The notes below the pieces were generated by a model. The model did not search any database. It was not told the DNA's origin and saw nothing but the letters and a program-made list of their open reading frames with translations. This document shows, piece after piece, positions 57,888-64,000 of a stretch of DNA of 64,000 bases. Every line of letters starts with the position of its first letter. Within the stretch, counting starts at the first letter, position 1. A program made the translations under genes and the position numbers. This DNA comes from Aquiflexum lacus (GTDB lineage Bacteria; Bacteroidota; Bacteroidia; Cytophagales; Cyclobacteriaceae), in assembly GCF_015476655.1 (NCBI RefSeq), contig NZ_JABFHF010000007.1, forward strand, positions 124,001 to 188,000. The letters run 5' to 3'.

Positions 57888-58711
57888 TTTTCAGCAAATA
57901 CATAATTGAAAGAAAAATGATGAAAACTCCCCAAGGTCGGATGTTGGGTCATGGCATAATCCAGGTGGAAATTGCGAGGTTTGAATCCAATACCGAAAAA
58001 CAACTTGCCCGGATTGGTATTCATACCTGCCCTTGCCCAGAACCTGTCCAAGAGGTTGTATTCGACCCCGGTTTTGATCAGAGGGTCGAGTAGGATGTCT
58101 TTTTCGGCCTCAATGTTGACCATGACTTTTTCGGATGGGCGATAGGAAATTCCAGTCTTTACCACTGTAGGCAACCTTTCCAAGGAGTTTTTTCCATATT
58201 TTGACATGGTAATGTTGTACACATGCGCTCCAAAAAACAGTTCGGGTGTGAGTTCGGCCACCCCACCAAACTCCAGCAATGGGCTTGCACCTCTACCAAA
58301 TCCCTCGATGCTGGTCTGGAAATAGCTGACTTTGATACCTAGACTTGTGATTCCCAATTGGTTTGAAAATCCGATCCCGATCTGGCTTTGGGAAAACAGT
58401 TCCGATCCAAAACTAGAAACTCCCAACCCAAACGCCGAATTCTCCCCCTTTATCACCGCACCTGCTGAAAGCGTGGTCAGCTCATTTATATTCATTCGAT
58501 GGTCATAGGCAAAAGTGACCTGTGAGGAAGAAATATGGCTCATTGCACCGATATTGTTAAAAATACTCCAAGCATCACCCAAAGTGGAATGGGCATTTCC
58601 GATACCCACACTTCTTGCGCCTCTGGGCAAGGCTTCGAGTCCAGATTGTGCCAAAACCTCTTCCTTTACCAGGACAGCACCTAAAAGAAATATAAAAACA
58701 AGTCTTCCCAT
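57884..58711 (-). CDS. PorV/UPF0164-like outer-membrane protein
   Basis: A 275-residue protein with a signal peptide to VLAQ and a FadL/PorV-like beginning (LPRGARSVGIGNAHSTLGDA; SIFNNIGAMS), then beta-barrel strands and an aromatic C-terminus (FSFNYVFAEK). PorV and PorQ are outer-membrane barrels linked to type IX secretion, but this shorter paralogue's role is unclear. The ATG at 58711 is preferred over a TTG at 58744 because it begins the signal peptide. It overlaps the next gene by ATGA. Confidence 0.78.
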   Translation of the reverse strand: MGRLVFIFLLGAVLVKEEVLAQSGLEALPRGARSVGIGNAHSTLGDAWSIFNNIGAMSHISSSQVTFAYDHRMNINELTTLSAGAVIKGENSAFGLGVSSFGSELFSQSQIGIGFSNQLGITSLGIKVSYFQTSIEGFGRGASPLLEFGGVAELTPELFFGAHVYNITMSKYGKNSLERLPTVVKTGISYRPSEKVMVNIEAEKDILLDPLIKTGVEYNLLDRFWARAGMNTNPGKLFFGIGFKPRNFHLDYAMTQHPTLGSFHHFSFNYVFAEK

Positions 58712-59004
58712 GGGTATAAAAAATAAGATCCAACAAAAAGCCAACAGAATAAATTTAAAAAAGCCGGATATCAGATAAAAGTAAGGGGATGATATTATCC
58801 GTTTAATTTCGAGGTAGGCTTCAAAAGTTTAATCATGTCTCTCTTTCCGCCGATGTTTGTGTCTCCACAAAAATCCCTCTAAAGAAGAAGCGAAGTTTCC
58901 CCAAAACCATCAAGGATTCAAACCTTCCCTTTTTTTGGCGGAAAGCCAAATTCACTTTTTACATTGTTTCGGCCAAAAACCGGAAATTACCTTCATTTTA
59001 ACCC

Positions 59005-59065
59005 CCGGATTTTATCCGGGGTAAATAACCTATTGGTATTTAACCCCTGCCGGGGTTTGGACTAG
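59005..59065 (+). repeat. Two-hairpin dispersed element, copy 1
   Basis: A 61-base unit: first hairpin CCGGAT-TTT-ATCCGG, linker GGTAAATAACCT..., second hairpin AACCCC-TGCC-GGGGTT. It aligns without gaps, at 46 of 61 positions, with copy 2 on the opposite strand. Confidence 0.75.
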
Positions 59066-59103
59066 TGGCTTCATCCTAAACAAATCAATTTGGCAATAGA
59101 ATT

Positions 59104-59164
59104 CTAAAAAAAATCCCGATAGGGATTAAACACCGCAAGGTTATTTGCCCCGGATGCAATCCGG
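59104..59164 (-). repeat. Two-hairpin dispersed element, copy 2 (inverted)
   Basis: A 61-base unit in inverse orientation to copy 1. The second hairpin is AATCCC-TATC-GGGATT: relative to copy 1 a C-G pair is replaced by T-A, a compensatory change that keeps the stem. The two copies flank a 38-base spacer and could form a long cruciform. Confidence 0.75.
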
Positions 59165-59195
59165 TGGAAGAAAAGATCATTCAATCAAAATCTAC

Positions 59196-59246
59196 CAACC
59201 CCGACAGGGGTTGAATTTGTCCTCATGGATTAATCAATTTGGCTAA
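59196..59246 (+). repeat. Two-hairpin dispersed element, partial copy 3
   Basis: The hairpin CAACCCC-GACA-GGGGTTG is followed by a tail ending AATCAATTTGGC. The same tail follows the second hairpin of copy 1 (about 59083-59094), so hairpin plus tail is repeated directly. Confidence 0.6.
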
Positions 59247-59425
59247 AGCCGTGAGAAAACAAGGTTCTTCCATTATCTTCCAGCTAAAGCAGGAAGCAAT
59301 TGATGGAAGGCAAATTGTTAGGGTATTATTCTGAAATTGGATTTCGTAAATTACCATTAATAGGTACAAATCCTCTAAATTAACTACTGACCAAGTCTTG
59401 TTTCCCCAATTCTCGGGACAGGCTT

Positions 59426-59474
59426 TGTTTCTTGGCTCTTGGCTCTTGTCTCTCGCCTCTAACCTCTCGCCTCT
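59426..59474 (-). repeat. Degenerate heptamer repeat (AGANNNN), 7 units
   Basis: On the minus strand seven units in perfect register all begin AGA: AGAGGCG, AGAGGTT, AGAGGCG, AGAGACA, AGAGCCA, AGAGCCA, AGAAACA. They begin nine bases after the stop codon of the Omp85-like gene on its coding strand. Confidence 0.85.
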
Positions 59475-59482
59475 AAAAAATC

Positions 59483-60925
59483 TCAAAAAGGTGCCCTGAA
59501 ATTAAAGAAAAATGCACCTTCATTTTGGTTGTTGAGGGAGTATTCAAATCTGAAAACTATGTCGTAGAGCGTGACAAGGTCCAATCCAAGGCCGTATCCG
59601 AAAAGATATTGGTTGGTCAGTCTCAGGTTTTCGGGAAGCTTATTTTTGTCATTGACAAAGCCGTGGTCAAAATTGCCACTGAGGTAGAGCTTTATGGGAA
59701 AGTATGCAAATTCATCAAAGGGAACATATTTGCCGATATCATAGCCTACATTGATCAGATTGAAGCGGAGACTGTTTTTGTGGACAACGGTCTGCTGTCC
59801 CTCGACCACATTCAGTTCATAGCCCCGGATAAAAAACGGATTATATCCAATACCCCTTACCAAGGTAAATGGTTGCCTATCTCCCAAAAAAGCATTTAGG
59901 GAAAGTCCTGATACAAAATGGAATTTTTCATTGAACTTCAGGTACTTGTTTGCATTGATGGTAAATTCCGTGTCATGAACATTATCACTTCCAAAGATAC
60001 CATACCTCGTTACACCGATATTGAGCAATTGCCCTTCAGTGGCATAAAGCACATTATCCCTATTGTCATGTCTGAAATTGTAGCCCATGACGAAATAATT
60101 CAGCTTGTTGCTGCCATGGAGAAAATAATTGGGGTTTTGGGTAAAAACATCCTCATTGATCAAGGTATTGTTGAATCCTAAAGTCACCAAGTGAAAGTTG
60201 TAATAACTGCCCCTGTAAGTGTATCTTAGAAATGCAGATCGGTTTCTCCGCAGGACATCTTCGTTTTCATTGGTGTAGAAAACCTGCCGATTGTTTGCAG
60301 ACTTGACCTGAATGGTTTTTTGGGTAAAATAGGTCAACTGTGCTGCGATACCGTGTTTTTGTTTCTTGTCAATGTATGGGATACTGTATAGCATCTCAAA
60401 CGACTTTGTAAATCCCAATTGACCTCCTATACGCAATTTTTCGTTTCTTCCCCCTACATTATTATGCATGAGCCTTGCCCCATAATTCACTCGGGAAAAA
60501 TCCCTGTTTTGGTTGATCCACCATTCTGCCAAATTCCTGTCCGCCAAATTGAAAATGATATTGGGCAAAATATACCAACGCTCAGTCACAGCTACAAGCA
60601 GTTCAATGTCTTCGGTTCCGGTAAAAAGTGGTGTGATTTCTACATTGTTGAAAAGTTGTAGATTATATATTTTCTTTTGATCTGCCTCGATCATCAACAA
60701 TAATTCCGCCCAATCATACGTGATTCCTGTCTGAAGGTCTATTTCACGGAGAATGATGTTCTTCTTTGTTTTTTCATTTCCAATAATAAAAATATTATTG
60801 ATCACAACTTTATCCGGAATCTGAAGACTATCCAACAGACCATCTTGAGCATAGACCATTTGGACTTGGGTTATACCAAAGCATATCAAGTAGAAAAGGA
60901 GGATATGTAATCTGATGTTTTTCAA
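59483..60925 (-). CDS. POTRA/Omp85-family outer-membrane barrel protein
   Basis: A 480-residue protein with a signal peptide to VYAQ, one POTRA-like domain (about 33-115, INNIFIIGNEKTKKNIILRE) and a 16-strand-type surface-antigen barrel with the L6-loop motif FFIRGYE and a terminal FNFRAPF. It resembles short TamA/BamA relatives of Bacteroidota and could insert or secrete outer-membrane proteins or lipids. Its substrate is unknown. The start codon is TTG at 60925, because no in-frame ATG precedes the signal peptide. The gene is divergent from yidD. Confidence 0.88.
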   Translation of the reverse strand: MKNIRLHILLFYLICFGITQVQMVYAQDGLLDSLQIPDKVVINNIFIIGNEKTKKNIILREIDLQTGITYDWAELLLMIEADQKKIYNLQLFNNVEITPLFTGTEDIELLVAVTERWYILPNIIFNLADRNLAEWWINQNRDFSRVNYGARLMHNNVGGRNEKLRIGGQLGFTKSFEMLYSIPYIDKKQKHGIAAQLTYFTQKTIQVKSANNRQVFYTNENEDVLRRNRSAFLRYTYRGSYYNFHLVTLGFNNTLINEDVFTQNPNYFLHGSNKLNYFVMGYNFRHDNRDNVLYATEGQLLNIGVTRYGIFGSDNVHDTEFTINANKYLKFNEKFHFVSGLSLNAFLGDRQPFTLVRGIGYNPFFIRGYELNVVEGQQTVVHKNSLRFNLINVGYDIGKYVPFDEFAYFPIKLYLSGNFDHGFVNDKNKLPENLRLTNQYLFGYGLGLDLVTLYDIVFRFEYSLNNQNEGAFFFNFRAPF

Positions 60926-60995
60926 TGGTTCTGTAAAACTGTTTATGGATTGGAACTATTGAAGGGTTAAATGTTTTATTTCAGAAATATCAGAT

Positions 60996-61217
60996 TTGAA
61001 AACCATTATTCGCAAAATTGCCATTTTCCCTGTTTTGGTATATCAATACCTCATTTCTCCATTGTTCCCTTCAAGTTGTAGGTATTCACCTACCTGCAGT
61101 CAATATACGAAGGAAGCCATCTTAAAGCACGGGATATTTAGGGGAGGTTGGTTGGGAATAAAGAGGATTGCAAGTTGCAACCCTTGGGGCGGTCATGGAC
61201 ATGACCCCGTTCCTTAG
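60996..61217 (+). CDS. yidD: Membrane protein insertion efficiency factor YidD
   Basis: A 73-residue protein with the complete YidD signature: [20 protein letters not shown], then [22 protein letters not shown] and [13 protein letters not shown]. It is an amphipathic inner-membrane-associated protein that assists YidC-dependent insertion. The start is a TTG at 60996, since the upstream in-frame sequence reaches a stop without an ATG. Its stop codon overlaps that of the convergent lgt gene. Confidence 0.93.
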   Translation: MKTIIRKIAIFPVLVYQYLISPLFPSSCRYSPTCSQYTKEAILKHGIFRGGWLGIKRIASCNPWGGHGHDPVP

Positions 61218-62323
61218 GGTTTTTCAGGTTTAAAGCCCTTTTTTAAAGCCAAACCCATCAACACCAATCCGCCGATCACCAAAGGGATACTTAATGCCTG
61301 ACCCATATTAAAGGTCAATCCTTCCTCAAAATCCACTTGATTTTCTTTGAGAAACTCCCAAATAAACCGCATTCCAAATACGGAGACCAGGAAAAATCCG
61401 AGAAACAATCCATCAGGAAGCCTGGATTTATACCTGTTCCAAGTGAGATAGAGTATCAGAAAGATGATGAAATAGGAGATTGCCTCATATATCTGTGTGG
61501 GATGTCTTACTACTCCCTGTGTATAGACAGTCGCTAGATAATGATCACCCCGGTCGCTCAAGTCCATTTTCAATGGGGTAGCAGGATCTTCTGAAAGGTA
61601 TTTCTGGGAACTCTTGAACCGCGTCAACACATATTTGACATCTGTCTCCAAGGCAGTCCTGAGGTCACTTTCGCTGTAGCCACCTTTTTCAATTTTAATT
61701 TCAAAATTGACAGGAACAATCCCGTTACCAGTAAGTTCCTCTTGTCTGTTGTCCGGTTTATAGGCACTGATAGATTCAACCGGTATTCGGAGTGTTTCCA
61801 TAATTTCTTCTGCATCTCTGGCAAATACAAAGCCACTGTCTGTACCGGTTGGCTTGCCGCCAATCTCTGAATTCATCAGGTTGCCTACACGGATCATGGC
61901 TCCTACCATGGCCACTACGATGACAATCCTGTCCACTACCCATAAATAGGTTTGAGTAGGGATTTTCCTAGCATAAAGGTACAATGCAAACAAAATAGCA
62001 ATGGCGGCACCATGAGAGGCCAAACCGCCTTCCCAGACTTTTAGAATATCTATTGGATTGCTCAGGTATTTTTCGGGTTCATAGAACAGTACATGGCCAA
62101 GTCTTGCGCCTATGATCGTAGCAATGACCATATAAATGGTCAGCCTGTCTACCAGTCTTTCATCTTGATCCTCTTTTCGGTAAATATAGATCATGATCTG
62201 CTGGGAAATGATAAATCCCAAAGCAAAAAGCAGACTGTACCACCTTAGCCTTTCAAATCCTGAAAAAACCGAAGGATCGGGACTCCATACAACATAACTC
62301 AATATACTTTCAATAGTCATCAT
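61214..62323 (-). CDS. lgt: Prolipoprotein diacylglyceryl transferase
   Basis: A 369-residue inner-membrane enzyme with about seven helices. It shows [20 protein letters not shown], the Lgt signature [20 protein letters not shown], and [14 protein letters not shown] toward the end. It attaches diacylglycerol to the lipobox cysteine of prolipoproteins, and so would modify the many lipoproteins encoded in this window. It is about 100 residues longer than the E. coli enzyme because of an insertion at about 165-275, seen in Bacteroidota forms. Its stop overlaps that of yidD, and nadE lies 40 bases upstream on the same strand. Confidence 0.94.
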   Translation of the reverse strand: MMTIESILSYVVWSPDPSVFSGFERLRWYSLLFALGFIISQQIMIYIYRKEDQDERLVDRLTIYMVIATIIGARLGHVLFYEPEKYLSNPIDILKVWEGGLASHGAAIAILFALYLYARKIPTQTYLWVVDRIVIVVAMVGAMIRVGNLMNSEIGGKPTGTDSGFVFARDAEEIMETLRIPVESISAYKPDNRQEELTGNGIVPVNFEIKIEKGGYSESDLRTALETDVKYVLTRFKSSQKYLSEDPATPLKMDLSDRGDHYLATVYTQGVVRHPTQIYEAISYFIIFLILYLTWNRYKSRLPDGLFLGFFLVSVFGMRFIWEFLKENQVDFEEGLTFNMGQALSIPLVIGGLVLMGLALKKGFKPEKP

Positions 62324-62363
62324 ACTGTGTTTTTATAAACAAGATGGTGAAATTACCCTTTGT

Positions 62364-64000
62364 TTAGTAAGTATCCAATTCCTTTAATTCTTCCTGAAAT
62401 CCTCCTGACAAAATCGGAAACCTGCACCAGGTCTTTGGATCAATATTGAATTCATCCAAATGGAAGGATGGTGCTAGTCTTTCTCTTTTCCACTGATTTT
62501 GTGCCCAAAGTCTGAAGAATTTTTTGATATAAGATTTCAATAAATCACTATCTGCGTCCAATTCTTCCTTTAGGATCAAAAATACATCCAAAGGCGATCG
62601 TCGGTCCCTGATGGCCAACCTTTCTATTTCCACTATGATAGCATAGGGCATCAGGTCATTTTCATCAGTCTGTTGGTTTTCGGCAGGTCTCAGTTCCGCG
62701 GTGGGCTGTAGGCTGTTTACTTTTTGCAGCCCCTGATAATTCAGTTCTTTCTCTGCCCAACTAAGCCATTGCAAGACAAAGTATTTGTCCACAGCGGCGA
62801 TGGGGGAGATGCTTCCACTTGTATCTCCATCCATGGTGGTATATCCTACGTCTCCTTCACTTCGGTTGGAAGTACTTAACAGCAGGGCATTTTTTACATT
62901 GGCAAGCATCCAAATAATCGGAGAACGGGCCCTTGCCTGAATATTTTGCAGGGCGATGTCATCGGTTTTCCAATTCATTCTCCTTCCGAGGGCTTTTTCA
63001 ATCTTTTCTGTGTAAGATTTGACTTCGTCCCCGATTTCCCAATTCAAAAAAGCTGCCCCGATACTTTCTGACAGTAATTTTGCGCTCTGAAAAGTAGCAA
63101 AAGACGAATTTTCTGAAGACTGATAAGCCGTAGTGAGAATTTGGCCTACAATTTCTTTGACGGGGTTATTGGTTTTGGGATTATATTCCAATCCCAATTT
63201 TTTCAAAAATACAGTGACTCCCAATTCTTCTATTCCCCTTCTGACCATTTCCGAAACCAATATGGCAATGGTGGAGGAATCCGCCCCACCACTCAGTGAA
63301 AGTACAAAGCCCTTGCTTTTGCTTTTTCTCAAATAGTCGAATAATCCTAAAGCCGAGGCTTTAGCAAACTCTTCATTTTTATCATGGAAGCTTTCAACTT
63401 CCTGATTAGATACATCTCCTTTTCGGTAGTCAAAAATTCTAAGCTGGAAATCTTCAAAGGACAGCAATTCATTTTTAAGTATCAGTTTGCCCTCATGCGC
63501 GACCATGATTTCTCCATCGAAGATCATTCTTCCGGCCTCATTTCCCAACAAATTGAGGTAGAAATAGGTGGCATTGAGTTCTAAAGAACTTTCTTTTACC
63601 AGTTCCTCTCTCAGGATACTTTTGCCCATGGCAAAATGACTCGCACTGGGATTGAATATCAAGTCTATATTTCGGTCTTTCAATCTATAGCCAGGTCTAT
63701 GCGGACCGCGCCATGCGTCTTCACAGATTTCAAATCCATAGGAAACACTGTTTTTTTCAAAAACCAAGTCACCCAATTGAACACTTTGACCAAAAAAATC
63801 CATTTCAATCACTTTGCCATGTTCCCAAGGTGTAAACCATCTGAACTCATAATGTACCCCGTCAATAGCCATAAACTGTTTGGCTACAATCCCCTTTAGT
63901 GATGCGTTCTCAATGATGGCCATACAGTTGTACACTTGAGAATCAATTCTCACCGGTACACCCACTGCAACTGTAATATCAGTGCAAAAAGGAATCAGTT
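62364..64000 (-). CDS. nadE: Glutamine-dependent NAD+ synthetase (5' end cut by window edge)
   Basis: The frame stays open to the right edge: residues FCTDITVA precede the first GTG at 63965, so that codon is internal. The visible part (545 codons) holds the end of the N-terminal nitrilase-type glutaminase domain (catalytic Cys in YGFEICEDAW) and the full ATP-pyrophosphatase NAD synthetase domain (P-loop FVLSLSGGADSS; LLSTSNRSEGDVGYTTMDGD). It amidates deamido-NAD using glutamine. Lgt follows after 40 bases. Confidence 0.94.
   Translation of the reverse strand, partial: LIPFCTDITVAVGVPVRIDSQVYNCMAIIENASLKGIVAKQFMAIDGVHYEFRWFTPWEHGKVIEMDFFGQSVQLGDLVFEKNSVSYGFEICEDAWRGPHRPGYRLKDRNIDLIFNPSASHFAMGKSILREELVKESSLELNATYFYLNLLGNEAGRMIFDGEIMVAHEGKLILKNELLSFEDFQLRIFDYRKGDVSNQEVESFHDKNEEFAKASALGLFDYLRKSKSKGFVLSLSGGADSSTIAILVSEMVRRGIEELGVTVFLKKLGLEYNPKTNNPVKEIVGQILTTAYQSSENSSFATFQSAKLLSESIGAAFLNWEIGDEVKSYTEKIEKALGRRMNWKTDDIALQNIQARARSPIIWMLANVKNALLLSTSNRSEGDVGYTTMDGDTSGSISPIAAVDKYFVLQWLSWAEKELNYQGLQKVNSLQPTAELRPAENQQTDENDLMPYAIIVEIERLAIRDRRSPLDVFLILKEELDADSDLLKSYIKKFFRLWAQNQWKRERLAPSFHLDEFNIDPKTWCRFPILSGGFQEELKELDTY

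Larger units (their letters stand above)
58712..59482. other. Large intergenic region with hairpin and heptamer repeats
   Basis: About 770 bases without a supported gene. It contains five short inverted repeats between 59003 and 59213, which belong to the dispersed two-hairpin element, and a minus-strand heptamer tract at 59426-59474. The only longish frame is made of repeat sequence. Confidence 0.7.

Noticed and set aside
59001-59213. The cluster of short GC-rich palindromes as ordinary terminators
   Set aside because: They lack T-tracts, occur five times in about 210 bases and form two copies of one 61-bp unit, so a repeat family explains them better.
59223-59486. An 87-codon minus-strand open frame
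   Set aside because: It is built largely from the heptamer tract and spacer sequence, and has no recognisable domain. It overlaps the end of the Omp85-like gene.
1-64000. tRNA, rRNA, insertion sequences, integrases or a restriction/defence system
   Set aside because: The spacers were read for cloverleaf ends, transposase motifs and terminal repeats, and none was found. No defence-type nuclease or methylase genes are present.

Overview
The window looks like a chromosomal segment of a Bacteroidota bacterium, most likely Cytophagales/Cyclobacteriaceae-like (inference). The evidence is two SusC/SusD pairs, an ECF sigma/FecR pair, many Bacteroidota-type lipoproteins and DUF families, promoters of the TTG-N19-TAnnTTTG type, AT-rich spacers and moderate GC in genes. 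No rRNA, tRNA, CRISPR array, insertion sequence or prophage was seen. Two genes run off the edges: hisG on the left and nadE on the right.

Layout: (1) 1-470, start of hisG with a near-consensus promoter and a possible His-containing leader. (2) 469-15563, a complete polysaccharide utilisation locus: ECF sigma factor, FecR anti-sigma factor, STN-containing SusC, SusD, a LamG lipoprotein, two GH144-type glucanases, a metallophosphoesterase and a GH3 beta-glucosidase. GH144 plus GH3 points to beta-1,2-glucan, possibly phospho-substituted periplasmic glucan. (3) 15731-21273, a class A beta-lactamase-fold protein, a TPR-transmembrane adenylate cyclase preceded by two tandem paralogous small proteins, a lipoprotein and a collagen-like (Gly-X-Y) lipoprotein. 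(4) 21654-35509, mostly housekeeping or metabolic genes: 3-mercaptopyruvate-type sulfurtransferase, a decayed fatty-acid desaturase, S9 peptidase, Ppx/GppA, a Crp-like regulator, an SRPBCC protein, an acyl-CoA oxidase-like flavoprotein with a TerB-like N-terminus, PEP carboxylase and a Gfo/Idh/MocA oxidoreductase. (5) 35943-39678, a DUF819 membrane protein and membrane pyrophosphatase. (6) 40351-48364, a second SusC/SusD pair followed by an S9 peptidase and an overlapping S13 D-Ala-D-Ala carboxypeptidase. (7) 48634-53212, small and DUF proteins including a 43-residue DUF2256 protein. (8) 53260-64000, mostly minus strand: a DUF4953-type zinc protease, an HhH/outer-membrane barrel protein with a PorV-like protein, a POTRA/Omp85 barrel, yidD, lgt and nadE.

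The most unusual material is between the genes. Five spacers carry degenerate tandem heptamers. Four follow an AGANNNN consensus and the fifth a close variant, AAGTNNG. Each lies on the coding strand at or just after a stop codon, and two run into the last codons of the gene. A second dispersed family is a 61-bp two-hairpin element. It is present as an inverted pair at 59005-59164 with a compensatory base-pair change, with partial copies at 59196-59246 and 1238-1277. Both families look like unannotated sequence systems. All functional statements come from motif recognition by eye; no database search was run.
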